Source: Desulfobaculum xiamenense
GTDB taxonomy: Bacteria > Desulfobacterota > Desulfovibrionia > Desulfovibrionales > Desulfovibrionaceae
NCBI RefSeq assembly: GCF_011927665.1
Contig: NZ_JAATJA010000001.1
Span: 1,035,019 to 1,099,018 of the forward strand
Direction of reading: 5' to 3'
Length of the DNA stretch: 64,000 bases
The translations under genes and the position numbers were made by a program. Below are positions 1 to 7,574 of this stretch, one piece after another. Below the pieces are notes generated by a model, which did no database searches, had not been told where the DNA came from, and saw nothing but the letters and a program-made list of their open reading frames with translations. Numbering within the stretch: the stretch's first letter is position 1; each line of letters starts with the position of its first letter.

Positions 1-167
1 TTTATGACGTCGGGGATTGAAACGGCGGGGCCGTTTTCGGCAAACGGGGTAATGACGACATCGCCATTTTCGGACACTCCGAAATAACCGCTACCCCAGC
101 TGTTAATGCCGTACAGGTCGGCAGAATGGGTAGCGTTCCACTGCTCAAGCAAAGGCTTCTTGGCCAT
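1..167 (-). CDS. speA: Biosynthetic arginine decarboxylase, N-terminal part (cut by window edge)
   Basis: Only the first 55 codons are present; the gene continues beyond the left edge. The translation begins MAKKPLLEQW and contains LYGINSWGSGYFGVSENGD, a pattern I recognise as the conserved start of PLP-dependent SpeA arginine decarboxylases, which convert arginine to agmatine for polyamine synthesis. The ATG at 167 is preceded by AAGGAGG at a good distance, which fixes the start. A candidate promoter lies at 292-320. The family is known; the assignment from so short a piece is an inference, though a fairly safe one. Confidence 0.85.
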   Translation of the reverse strand, partial: MAKKPLLEQWNATHSADLYGINSWGSGYFGVSENGDVVITPFAENGPAVSIPDVI

Positions 168-569
168 CTTGCAGCACCCTCCTTGCCCATCGGAAGCTTT
201 CGGGAAAAAAGCCGAGGCAGAGCACAGCCCCCGCCCCTCCTCATCGGAAAGCGGGTGCGCCCTGTTGGTGGCCCGATATGATGGAGCGCGCCTATTATTG
301 GTTTTATTGCAGCAAGTCAATGTGAAAAATACCCTCCTGAAATGCCTGCATTTCCCCTTACCCGATTCCGCCCGCCGCGACCAGAAAAATCCACGGACCG
401 CGGCATCACGGCGAACCTTGGCCCCGCAGGCTTCGCAACCCGCGCCGCCCCGACCTTGGCCGATTTTTCACGATCTGCCTGTTGCCAATGCGCGACTTGG
501 GCATTATCAACTCTACCTGCACCATGGGCCGGGACACCACCCCAAAATCACCCGGCAAAGGAAGCTGCA
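168..569. other. Divergent intergenic region between speA and the hydantoinase-like gene
   Basis: This 402-base spacer separates divergent genes. It holds the speA leader and the candidate speA promoter. Open frames crossing it show no recognisable protein. I see no riboswitch or repeat that I can name. Confidence 0.5.
292..320 (-). promoter_or_regulatory. Candidate sigma-70 promoter of speA
   Basis: On the minus strand a TTGACT -35 box (315-320) is followed after 17 bases by TAATAG (292-297). Transcription would start near 285 and leave a leader of about 118 bases before speA. The -10 match is weak. Confidence 0.4.
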
Positions 570-2222
570 ATGATCGACCAGAAAGCCTACGCAATCGGCA
601 TCGACACCGGCGGAACCTACACGGACGCGGTGCTTCTCGAACGGGCATCGGGCCGCGTCGTCGCCTCGGCGAAGACGCCCACCACGCACAGAGATCTCAG
701 CATAGGCCTTGCACAGGCTCTTGGGAAGATCATGGAGGACAGTTCCGTCCCCGCCACGGACGTCGCCTTCGTCTCCGTCTCCACCACGCTGGCCACCAAT
801 GCCGTCGTGGAGGACAAAGGCGCGCGCGTGGGCCTCTTCGTCATCGGCCTCGCCAAGGCCATTGATCTCCCGGTCGTCTCCGTGCAGTACGCGCGCGGCG
901 GGCACACCATCACCGGCGCGGAGGAGGACCCGCTCGACATCGAAGCCATCGTGGATGGCGTGGGAAGCCTGCGCGGTCAGGTGGACGCCTACGCCGTCAG
1001 CGCAGCCATGAGCTTCGCCAACCCCGCGCACGAGCTCGTCGCGGCCAAGGCCATCAGCCTCGTCGACCCCAAGCCCGTCTTCTGCTCGCACGAGGTCAGC
1101 GGCCGCGCGGGCATCCGCGAACGCGCAGCCACCACCGTGCTCCACGCCCGGCTCATGCCCGTCATGAAGCAGTTCATCGACGGCGTGTCGAGCGCCATGG
1201 CACAGCACGGACTCACCTGCCCGGTCAGCGTGGTCCGCGGCGACGCCACGCCCATGAGCATCGACGACTCCGTACGCCGCGCGGCGGACACCTTCGCCAG
1301 CGGCCCTGCGGCCACGGCATATTTCGGCACAAGCTTCGCCCCCGGCGGGGAAGCCCTCGTCGTGGACGTGGGCGGCACCACCACAGACGTCACCCTCATT
1401 CAGGGCGGCAGGCCCACCATCCGCAAGGGCGGTAGCCGCATCGGCGAATGGGAAACCCACGTCGAGGCCGTGGAAATGTTCACTGTGGGCATCGGCGGAG
1501 ACAGTCAGGTCCGCCTGTCCCGCTCCGGGATGCTCTCCGTAGGCCCGGCGCGCGTGCTGCCCCTGTGCATGGCCGGAAACATACCCGATCCGGAATTATG
1601 GCTCGGCGCGGACGACGCCTCGCGCCTCATCACGCTTGACCGCGTGGCGACTGAAGAGGAAATCGCCTCGGACCCCGTGCTGTCGTGCCTAGCCGAAAAC
1701 GGCCCCACGCCCTACGGCGAGCTGATGCGACTGACCTCCATGGGCGACATCACCCTCACGGCCCATCTGGCCAAGCTCGTTCGCTCGCAGAAGGCCGCCG
1801 AAATAGGCTTCACGCCCACGGATGCGCTGCACGTCCTCGACGAGCTCGAACTCGGCGACAGGGACCGCGCAGTGCGCGGCGCGCGCGTGCTGTCCGAGCG
1901 CCACGGCTCCGATGTCGAGGCCTTCTGCCGCGAAGTGCTCGCCAAGGCCCGCCACAAGATCGAAAACGCCATACTCGACCACATCGTCCGCCGCGAGGTT
2001 GACGGCGGCATGGCAGACTTCATCACCCGCAAGGACGCCTTCTCCCTCGTCAAATTCGAGGCATCGCTATCGATTCCCATCGTGGGCATCGGCGCGCCCG
2101 CACGGCTGTTGCTGCCGCAGGTGGCCGAGCGCCTGCACACCGACATCCTTTTTCCCAAACACTTCGAGGTGGGCAACGCGCTGGGCGCAGCGCTTCTCGC
2201 CGCAAAGGCCGAAACGGCCTGA
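570..2222 (+). CDS. Hydantoinase/oxoprolinase (HyuA-type) family protein
   Basis: The 550-residue protein belongs to the hydantoinase A/5-oxoprolinase ATP-dependent ring-opening family. Two ASKHA-like phosphate-binding motifs are visible: IGIDTGGTYTDAVLLE at about residues 8-23 and VDVGGTTTDVTLIQGG at about 265-280. The family cleaves cyclic amides such as hydantoins or 5-oxoproline in the cytoplasm, but the substrate here cannot be told. No HyuB partner follows, so it may act alone, as many single HyuA-like proteins in anaerobes seem to. The start at 570 is chosen because AAAGGAAG lies just upstream and homology begins there; an open frame extends further upstream but looks non-coding. The next gene follows after 18 bases and may be co-transcribed. 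Confidence 0.8.
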   Translation: MIDQKAYAIGIDTGGTYTDAVLLERASGRVVASAKTPTTHRDLSIGLAQALGKIMEDSSVPATDVAFVSVSTTLATNAVVEDKGARVGLFVIGLAKAIDLPVVSVQYARGGHTITGAEEDPLDIEAIVDGVGSLRGQVDAYAVSAAMSFANPAHELVAAKAISLVDPKPVFCSHEVSGRAGIRERAATTVLHARLMPVMKQFIDGVSSAMAQHGLTCPVSVVRGDATPMSIDDSVRRAADTFASGPAATAYFGTSFAPGGEALVVDVGGTTTDVTLIQGGRPTIRKGGSRIGEWETHVEAVEMFTVGIGGDSQVRLSRSGMLSVGPARVLPLCMAGNIPDPELWLGADDASRLITLDRVATEEEIASDPVLSCLAENGPTPYGELMRLTSMGDITLTAHLAKLVRSQKAAEIGFTPTDALHVLDELELGDRDRAVRGARVLSERHGSDVEAFCREVLAKARHKIENAILDHIVRREVDGGMADFITRKDAFSLVKFEASLSIPIVGIGAPARLLLPQVAERLHTDILFPKHFEVGNALGAALLAAKAETA

Positions 2223-2240
2223 CAACCGGAGGACCACATC

Positions 2241-2585
2241 ATGTTCGATCGCAAACCGACCGCTTTCGAGTCCTGCCTCGAAGCCGCCAGCGAAAATCCT
2301 GAAACCGAGGTCGTGCACGGCTGGATATTCCGCGACGGCGCATGGCGCACCCACGCGTGGTGCGAATTCGCCGACCGCGTCATCGACCTTACGGCATCCA
2401 GCCACTCCATGCCCAAGTTCGACTTCTACGTGAAAAATCGCGTCACGCCCGAGCGTTGCCGCCGCTACACCCGCCTCAACTTCTTCGAGCGCGTGGCGGA
2501 AACCGGCGACTTCGGCCCCTTCGACAAGGACTTCTTCTTCGCCGAAACCAGCGAGAAGGACCCCCTCGACGTGCTTGGCGCCTAG
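2241..2585 (+). CDS. Conserved-looking hypothetical protein, 114 residues
   Basis: I do not recognise this family with certainty. The protein is short, acidic and soluble, without signal peptide or membrane segment. The segment VVHGWIFRDG followed by HAWCEFADRVIDLT resembles the His-containing strand of transglutaminase-like folds (His, then Trp, then Asp-x-Thr), but a catalytic Cys in the usual upstream place is missing because the protein is too short. It starts 18 bases after the HyuA-like gene with GGAGGA upstream and is followed directly by a terminator hairpin, so the two genes probably form one transcript. Confidence 0.65.
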   Translation: MFDRKPTAFESCLEAASENPETEVVHGWIFRDGAWRTHAWCEFADRVIDLTASSHSMPKFDFYVKNRVTPERCRRYTRLNFFERVAETGDFGPFDKDFFFAETSEKDPLDVLGA

Positions 2586-2608
2586 CCGCGCACCGTCCGC
2601 AAAAACAA

Positions 2609-2637
2609 GCGCCCCGGCGACCATGTCGCCGGGGCGC
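2609..2637 (+). terminator. Rho-independent terminator after the 114-residue gene
   Basis: GCGCCCCGGCGA pairs with TCGCCGGGGCGC around a 5-base loop, followed by TTCATTTT. Confidence 0.8.
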
Positions 2638-2657
2638 TTCATTTTCCCGAACCGTCA

Positions 2658-2688
2658 GCCGAGCGGGGCACCACGCCCCCCGCTCGGC
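2658..2688. terminator. Second hairpin in the convergent spacer
   Basis: GCCGAGCGGGG (2658-2668) pairs with CCCCGCTCGGC (2678-2688). There is no T tract on the plus strand. It probably backs up termination between the gene ending at 2585 and the opposing tRNA-Asp. Confidence 0.5.
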
Positions 2689-2691
2689 CAA

Positions 2692-2731
2692 AACAAAAAA
2701 GAAGGGCCGCACATGGATTGTGCAGCCCTTC
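2692..2731 (-). terminator. Terminator of tRNA-Asp
   Basis: On the minus strand GAAGGGCTGCACA pairs with TGTGCGGCCCTTC and is followed by TTTTTTGTTTT. It lies 9 bases after the tRNA 3' end. Confidence 0.8.
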
Positions 2732-2740
2732 ATACTTTCA

Positions 2741-2817
2741 TGGCGGAGCCGACGAGACTCGAACTCGCGGCCTCTGGCGTGACAGGCCAGCGTTATAACC
2801 GACTTAACTACGGCTCC
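2741..2817 (-). tRNA. tRNA-Asp (anticodon GTC)
   Basis: The 77-base minus-strand gene has acceptor arms GGAGCCG and CGGCTCC, discriminator G and an encoded CCA. The anticodon stem CTGGC/GCCAG encloses the loop CTGTCAC, giving anticodon GTC. The T arm contains GTTCGAGTC. Confidence 0.95.
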
Positions 2818-3111
2818 GCATTGGGACATCGACAACGCGACGTCGAAAGTGACAATGAATCATTTATCCTTGGATGTCAATGCCCAGCGCGCCATTTTCT
2901 CCCAGCTGCCCACCGGAAAACCACCAGTGGCACAGGATTCGCTCCTCCTCGAGACGACGGCCGCCCCTCGCAACGTCCCACGCCACAGCACCGCTCAGAA
3001 CGTAACTGGACAGTACCACACGCATGACGTATTCATTACAGCATGATGTCGTGCCACTTCCGCGCACGACACGCCGTCCACACACACCGCCAGCACATCA
3101 CCGGAGCGAGC

Positions 3112-3675
3112 ATGCAGCCCATTCTCGAACCACTCCTTCGCGATCTGAGGATGCGTCCCGTCATGTCCGTCATTCGCGGCATCGACGCATGCCGCCTGCT
3201 GGACATCGGCTGCGGCACGACCCACGGCTTCCTATGCGCCGCCGAACCGCACATTCGCGAAGGCTGGGGGCTCGACTTCAAGGTGCCGGAAATCGATCAC
3301 GGAAAAATCCGCACCCGCCGTCTGCGCCTCCAAACCGAACTCCCCTTCGAGGATGAACGATTCGATGCCGTCACCATGCTGGCTGTGCTGGAACATCTCG
3401 CACATCCGCTCGAAATCGTACGCGAAATCAATCGGGTGCTCAGGCCGGGCGGCAGGCTAATTCTCACCGTCCCAAGCCGCCACGCCCAGCCCGTCCTCGA
3501 ATTTCTCGCCTTCAGGCTCGGCATCGTGAGCCGCGAGGAAATCCTCGACCACAAACGCTACTACAACCGCGAAGACCTCCACGACCTCATCGAGCGTCAG
3601 GCAGGGCTGACCATTCTGCGCCACCGCTACTTCCAGTGCGGCATGAACAACTTCCTCGTGGCCGAGCGCGGCTGA
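3112..3675 (+). CDS. Class I SAM-dependent methyltransferase
   Basis: The 187-residue protein has the Rossmann methyltransferase signature. Motif I is LLDIGCGTTHGF (residues about 23-34), followed by the acidic strand end GLDFKVPEID, the region FDAVTMLAVLEHLAHP and the late motif RPGGRLILTVPS. This is the methyltransferase-11/UbiE-like arrangement; the substrate is unknown. The start at 3112 has GGAG eight bases upstream and gives a normal family N-terminus; an in-frame ATG at 3043 would add a poor extension. The gene is monocistronic and converges on the Hdr operon end. Confidence 0.8.
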   Translation: MQPILEPLLRDLRMRPVMSVIRGIDACRLLDIGCGTTHGFLCAAEPHIREGWGLDFKVPEIDHGKIRTRRLRLQTELPFEDERFDAVTMLAVLEHLAHPLEIVREINRVLRPGGRLILTVPSRHAQPVLEFLAFRLGIVSREEILDHKRYYNREDLHDLIERQAGLTILRHRYFQCGMNNFLVAERG

Positions 3676-3706
3676 CCCCGCCGCAATCAACGCCGCCAGC
3701 CCTCCA

Positions 3707-5032
3707 TCAATACTCACCGCCCGAGGTATCCACGCCGAAGCGCTTCCACTGCGCTTCGGCCTCTGCCTTGGCCTTCTCGATCATGTCATCCGGCCACGGC
3801 TCAACGACGAGTGTCTCGGCCACGAGCTGCCAGATGTACTTCACCTCATACTTGTAATCCGTATAGAACTTGGGGATACGCTTCATGATCTGGTCACGGC
3901 AGTTGGAACAGCCCACCACGATGACGTCGGCCCCGCTGCGTTTGATCTGGGCATACTTGTGGCGCGCGTGCCACGCGGATTCCTTTTCGAAGGGCATGGG
4001 CCACATGCCGCCGCCCGCACCGCAGCAGTAGTTAAGCCCCCTATTGGGTTGCAGGTCCACGTAGTCGTCCACGCACTGGCGGATGATCCAGCGTGGCTCC
4101 TCGTAGAAGGCCTTACCAAAATGCCTCTCCAGCTCGCGCCCATGCTTGCACGAGTCATGAAACGCGAAGCGTTTGCCGGCATTCACGGACTTGTCCAGCC
4201 GCACGCGCCCGTCCCGGATGACCTGCGCGAGATAGTCATAGAGATACATGTACCCGACCTCGTTGTTCGGGTCCTCCATGACGCAAGTCTCCAAGCCCTT
4301 GCGGCAGCCGTAGGAACCGCCGCCACAGTCAGGCATGATCATGCGGCCGATGCCGTGCTTCTGCATGTACTCGATCTTGCGCTTGGCCAGCGCCTTGTTC
4401 CCCGCGTAATTGCCGGTGAACAGCGCCCAGTCCACGGCCTCCCAACCCACGGAAGGCACCGTCCAGTTCTCCCGCGCGGCATAGAACACCTTCCACCACC
4501 AGAACTGGTCCTCAAAATCGCCGTAAACTTCCTTGGAATTGGGGAAGAACAGGAAATCCGCACCCTGCTTGTCCACCGGAACGTAGAACCCCGGACACTC
4601 CTCGGCCAGTTCCTCGCCCAGTTCGGCCATGCCGGTGAGATAGTCATCCAGGGCGATGGCGAGGTTGTTGCCGGTATCCAGATTGTTCTGCATGCCCTTG
4701 TGCAGGGTTCCCGGAACTTTGTCCCGCTCCCGCAGGCTCTTCATGTGCATCATCACCGCAGGGATGTCGATGCCCATGGGGCAGGAGTAGGCGCAACGCC
4801 CGCACCCCGTGCACAGCCACGGGAAATTCGACTGGACGATCTCGTCCACCATGCCATAGGCGAGCATGCGCATGACCCGGCGCGTATCCCAGCCTTCCAT
4901 GCCCGGCGTGCCCGTGATGGGGCACCCGTTGGAACAGGTGCCGCAGGTCATGCACGAGCTGAAGTCGTACTTGTTCAGAAAGTCCCGGATTTCCGGGTCC
5001 ATGACCTTCGGTGTGACAGCGACCGCACTCAT
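3707..5032 (-). CDS. HdrD/TmcB-like iron-sulfur oxidoreductase
   Basis: The 441-residue protein joins an HdrC-like ferredoxin domain with an HdrB-like cysteine-rich domain. Two 4Fe-4S motifs, CMTCGTCSNGCP and CTGCGRCAYSCP, lie in the first 90 residues. C-terminal CCG-type ligands follow: HDSCKHGREL, YCCGAGGG and VGCSNCRDQ. This is the layout of HdrD, DsrK, HmcF and TmcB, which handle thiols/disulfides or pass electrons at the cytoplasmic face of sulfate-reducer membrane complexes. It has no membrane segment. It is the last gene of the Hdr operon, 107 bases after usp, with a strong hairpin in the gap. The start at 5032 follows GAGGAGCG; a longer frame to 5143 overlaps usp but has an atypical arginine-rich start. 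Confidence 0.85.
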   Translation of the reverse strand: MSAVAVTPKVMDPEIRDFLNKYDFSSCMTCGTCSNGCPITGTPGMEGWDTRRVMRMLAYGMVDEIVQSNFPWLCTGCGRCAYSCPMGIDIPAVMMHMKSLRERDKVPGTLHKGMQNNLDTGNNLAIALDDYLTGMAELGEELAEECPGFYVPVDKQGADFLFFPNSKEVYGDFEDQFWWWKVFYAARENWTVPSVGWEAVDWALFTGNYAGNKALAKRKIEYMQKHGIGRMIMPDCGGGSYGCRKGLETCVMEDPNNEVGYMYLYDYLAQVIRDGRVRLDKSVNAGKRFAFHDSCKHGRELERHFGKAFYEEPRWIIRQCVDDYVDLQPNRGLNYCCGAGGGMWPMPFEKESAWHARHKYAQIKRSGADVIVVGCSNCRDQIMKRIPKFYTDYKYEVKYIWQLVAETLVVEPWPDDMIEKAKAEAEAQWKRFGVDTSGGEY

Positions 5033-5061
5033 GGCCCGCTCCTCGGAGGACGCCCCCCCTC

Positions 5062-5093
5062 GGCTCCGGATGCGCCTTCGCCCATCCGGAGCC
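5062..5093 (-). other. Intercistronic hairpin between usp and the HdrD-like gene
   Basis: GGCTCCGGATG (5062-5072) and CATCCGGAGCC (5083-5093) form a perfect 11-bp stem with a 10-base loop. No T tract follows, so RNA processing, stability control or partial attenuation is more likely than full termination. Confidence 0.6.
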
Positions 5094-5139
5094 TCGCATT
5101 GATTCGGTTCACCCGGCACCGCACGACGCCGGGACGCAC

Positions 5140-6048
5140 TCACGCATCAACCTCCACCTGCACCGCCGCGCCCGTCTGGTCGTACATCAACCCGCACCGC
5201 AGGTCGAAGTGGCGGTTGACGCTCATGGTCGGGCATGTCGAATTCAGGGCGACCTGCGTCACCGTGGAACCGAGAAACGCCTTCTCGGGGTCCATCTCCT
5301 TCGAATGGTGCGCCATGATGATGAGGTCCGCGCCCATCTGCTGCGCCACCCGCAGAATCTCCATGGCCGGAGTGCCTTCGCAGGCCTCGAAATGGAAGGA
5401 GTCAATGCCGTACAGACGCTCGCCGTAACGCTTTTCGAGCTTCGCACGGCCGTCCTCGACGCTCCCGCCCTCGGCGGGATCGAGCACGTTCATGACCGTC
5501 AGCTTCGCCTTGTACTGGCGGGCCATCTGGCCGCCATAATGCACTGCGCACTCGGACTGCTCGGAGAAGTCCGTGGCCACGAGGATGTTCTCGAACAGCG
5601 GCTCCTTGAGCGCCACATCGCGGTGCACGATCATGACCGGACAACGCGCCTTCTGACTCACGCGTTCGAGGGTGCTGCCGGCCATGCCCCACATCTTCGA
5701 GCGCTTCTCCTCGTATTCCTTAGTATGCGGCCCCATGACGATGAGGTCCGCATTCTTCGTCCGCGCCAGACGCAGCAATTCGTTGTGCGGAATGCCCGCC
5801 ACCACGGACACCTGCGCCTCGGGCACCGCGGAGACAAGCTCGCCATACATCTCGACGATGCGCTCCCGCAGCTTCTCGGTCTCGCCGGAGGGCGCGAGTG
5901 TCTCGATGGAGCCCCAGCCCTGATCCATTCCGGCCACATGGGAGACATACAGCTTGGCCTCGAACTGCTTCGCGAACTCGACTGCGGCCCTGACCGCGCA
6001 CTGGTCGATACCGGTGGGCGTCACGCCTACGATGATGTCCTTGAACAT
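5140..6048 (-). CDS. Tandem universal stress protein (two UspA domains)
   Basis: The 302-residue protein has two UspA alpha/beta domains, at about residues 1-148 and 150-285. Each keeps an ATP-loop-like motif: MGPHTKEY with MAGST in the first, and MAHHSKEM with FLGST in the second. UspA domains bind ATP/AMP and modulate survival or redox enzymes; the partner here is unknown. The start at 6048 follows AAGGGGG. It lies 23 bases after hdrB and is co-oriented with all Hdr genes, so it is very likely translated from the same message. A stress protein inside an Hdr operon suggests that it acts on that complex. Confidence 0.9.
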   Translation of the reverse strand: MFKDIIVGVTPTGIDQCAVRAAVEFAKQFEAKLYVSHVAGMDQGWGSIETLAPSGETEKLRERIVEMYGELVSAVPEAQVSVVAGIPHNELLRLARTKNADLIVMGPHTKEYEEKRSKMWGMAGSTLERVSQKARCPVMIVHRDVALKEPLFENILVATDFSEQSECAVHYGGQMARQYKAKLTVMNVLDPAEGGSVEDGRAKLEKRYGERLYGIDSFHFEACEGTPAMEILRVAQQMGADLIIMAHHSKEMDPEKAFLGSTVTQVALNSTCPTMSVNRHFDLRCGLMYDQTGAAVQVEVDA

Positions 6049-6071
6049 GACAAACCCCCTTTGTTTCCCGT

Positions 6072-6998
6072 TTACTGTTCCGCCGCGGCAGAGTCCTCGA
6101 CGGAATCCCCGGCAGCATCCTTCGATCGCCAGGGCTTCGTCTCCAGCCGCGAACGGAAATGACCGGTCACGGACAGATTCCCCTGCAACATCATGGCCTC
6201 CTGCCCCATGCCGAAGGCCAGCCCCATGAGCTGCGTCAGGTATAGGATCGGCACTTCGCGTCCGCCGCGCCTCACCGCCTGCGCCTGATAGGCCTCAAGA
6301 TTCATCTGACACAGCGGGCAGACCGTGACGATGGCCTCGGCCCCCGCCGCCGCCGCGAGAATCGCTGCCACGGACTCGATGGCCACGTCCCGATGCGTGG
6401 CCATGAGCGACGCGCCGCAGCAGCGCCCGCCCATATCCCACTCGTGCACCGTCGCCCCCAGCGCGCCGAGCACCGGCTCCATGGACGTAGGCCGGTTCGG
6501 GTCGTCGAAGACGGGATAGGGGCGCAGAATCTGGCACCCGTAGTAGGCCGCCACGGGCATGCCCTCCAGCGGATTCGTCACCCGCTCGGCAATGGCCTGC
6601 GCACCCACGTCGTTCAGCAGCACATCCAGCAGATGGCGCACCCGCACCTGTCCCCCGTAGCTCAATCCCGCCGCGCCCAGCGCCTCGTTGACGCGGGCGG
6701 AGAGGGGCCTGTTGCCGACGACCTCGCGATTGACCTTGAGCAGATTAAGATAGCACGCACTGCACGGGGCCACCACATCAACCCCGCCCATATCTCGCTC
6801 CACCAGCGCAAGGTTGCGCGCCGGAAGCGCATGGTTCATGACCGCGTCCACGGACTCCGCAGCGCTCGCCCCGCAGCACGTCCAGTCCGGTATCTCCTCG
6901 AACGCGAGCCCAAGGCGCTCCATGACCGCCCGAAACGAGACATCGAACTCCTTGGCGCTTTCGCTCAGGGAACAGCCCGGATAATATGCGTACTTCAT
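6072..6998 (-). CDS. hdrB: Heterodisulfide reductase subunit B homologue
   Basis: The 308-residue protein has two cysteine-rich CCG domains. The first comprises YPGCSL near residue 9, WTCCGAS near 42 and PCSACYLN near 81; the second comprises YYGCQILRP, GGRCCGASL and CPLCQMN. In methanogens HdrB carries two noncubane 4Fe-4S clusters that reduce the CoM-S-S-CoB heterodisulfide; in sulfate reducers the natural disulfide is not settled (DsrC trisulfide has been proposed). The C-terminal tail after about residue 270 is polar and probably disordered. The start overlaps the end of hdrC by four bases (ATGA), which indicates coupled translation. Confidence 0.92.
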   Translation of the reverse strand: MKYAYYPGCSLSESAKEFDVSFRAVMERLGLAFEEIPDWTCCGASAAESVDAVMNHALPARNLALVERDMGGVDVVAPCSACYLNLLKVNREVVGNRPLSARVNEALGAAGLSYGGQVRVRHLLDVLLNDVGAQAIAERVTNPLEGMPVAAYYGCQILRPYPVFDDPNRPTSMEPVLGALGATVHEWDMGGRCCGASLMATHRDVAIESVAAILAAAAGAEAIVTVCPLCQMNLEAYQAQAVRRGGREVPILYLTQLMGLAFGMGQEAMMLQGNLSVTGHFRSRLETKPWRSKDAAGDSVEDSAAAEQ

Positions 6999-7558
6999 GA
7001 CGCACCCCCGATTTCCCTCGCCTTGGCGAAGATTGCGCGCAGAGTGGGCTTGCGTGCGAGCTTCGGCATGTGCAGCCTGCCCTTGCCGAGCATGCGCAGC
7101 CCAAGCCCGGCAAAGCTCAGGGGCAGAAGAGGATCCTTCTTACGGATGAAGTACTCCTGCATGAGCAGGGCCTCCTGCGCCCGTCCGTACTTCTCCACAT
7201 TGTCCATGAAGGCCGCGTAGAACGCGCCGTTGCCACGACCGACCGCCCCGCCCCGCTCCGCCGCGAGGCGCTTGAGCGCGGCCATGGCGCTAGTGAGGCG
7301 CAGCCCGCGCGGACAGCGTAGCGTGCACGCATAGCAGGACGAGCAGAACCAGTAGGTCCGGCTGTCCAGAATCCTGTCGAGCATGCCGAATTGGATCATG
7401 CGCCACATCTGCCGCGGGGTGACGTCCATGGCGAAGGCATTGGGGCACGAGGCCGTACAGGTTCCGCACTGCATGCAGGCCTGCACCATCCCCCGCAGTT
7501 CGGCCAGCGCCCCGTCGTCCCGACCGGGACTCCACGTCTGTCTGGCTGTCCGATTCAT
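6995..7558 (-). CDS. hdrC: Heterodisulfide reductase subunit C homologue
   Basis: The 187-residue protein has two 4Fe-4S motifs: CMQCGTCTASCP near residue 29, and CSSCYACTLRCP near 74. This is the HdrC pattern, which wires electrons from HdrA to HdrB. The segment MWRMIQFGMLDRIL between the motifs is typical of HdrC. The start at 7558 is preceded by AAGGATGG; the longer frame to 7591 would overlap the upstream gene and lacks a better ribosome-binding site. It lies 16 bases after the giant HdrA gene and overlaps hdrB by 4 bases. Confidence 0.92.
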   Translation of the reverse strand: MNRTARQTWSPGRDDGALAELRGMVQACMQCGTCTASCPNAFAMDVTPRQMWRMIQFGMLDRILDSRTYWFCSSCYACTLRCPRGLRLTSAMAALKRLAAERGGAVGRGNGAFYAAFMDNVEKYGRAQEALLMQEYFIRKKDPLLPLSFAGLGLRMLGKGRLHMPKLARKPTLRAIFAKAREIGGAS

Positions 7559-7574
7559 CTCGCACCATCCTTTG

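Noticed and set aside
5033-5143. Longer N-terminus for the HdrD-like protein starting inside usp
   Set aside because: The extra 37 residues are Arg-rich, contain the intercistronic hairpin, and the ATG at 5032 has a strong ribosome-binding site.
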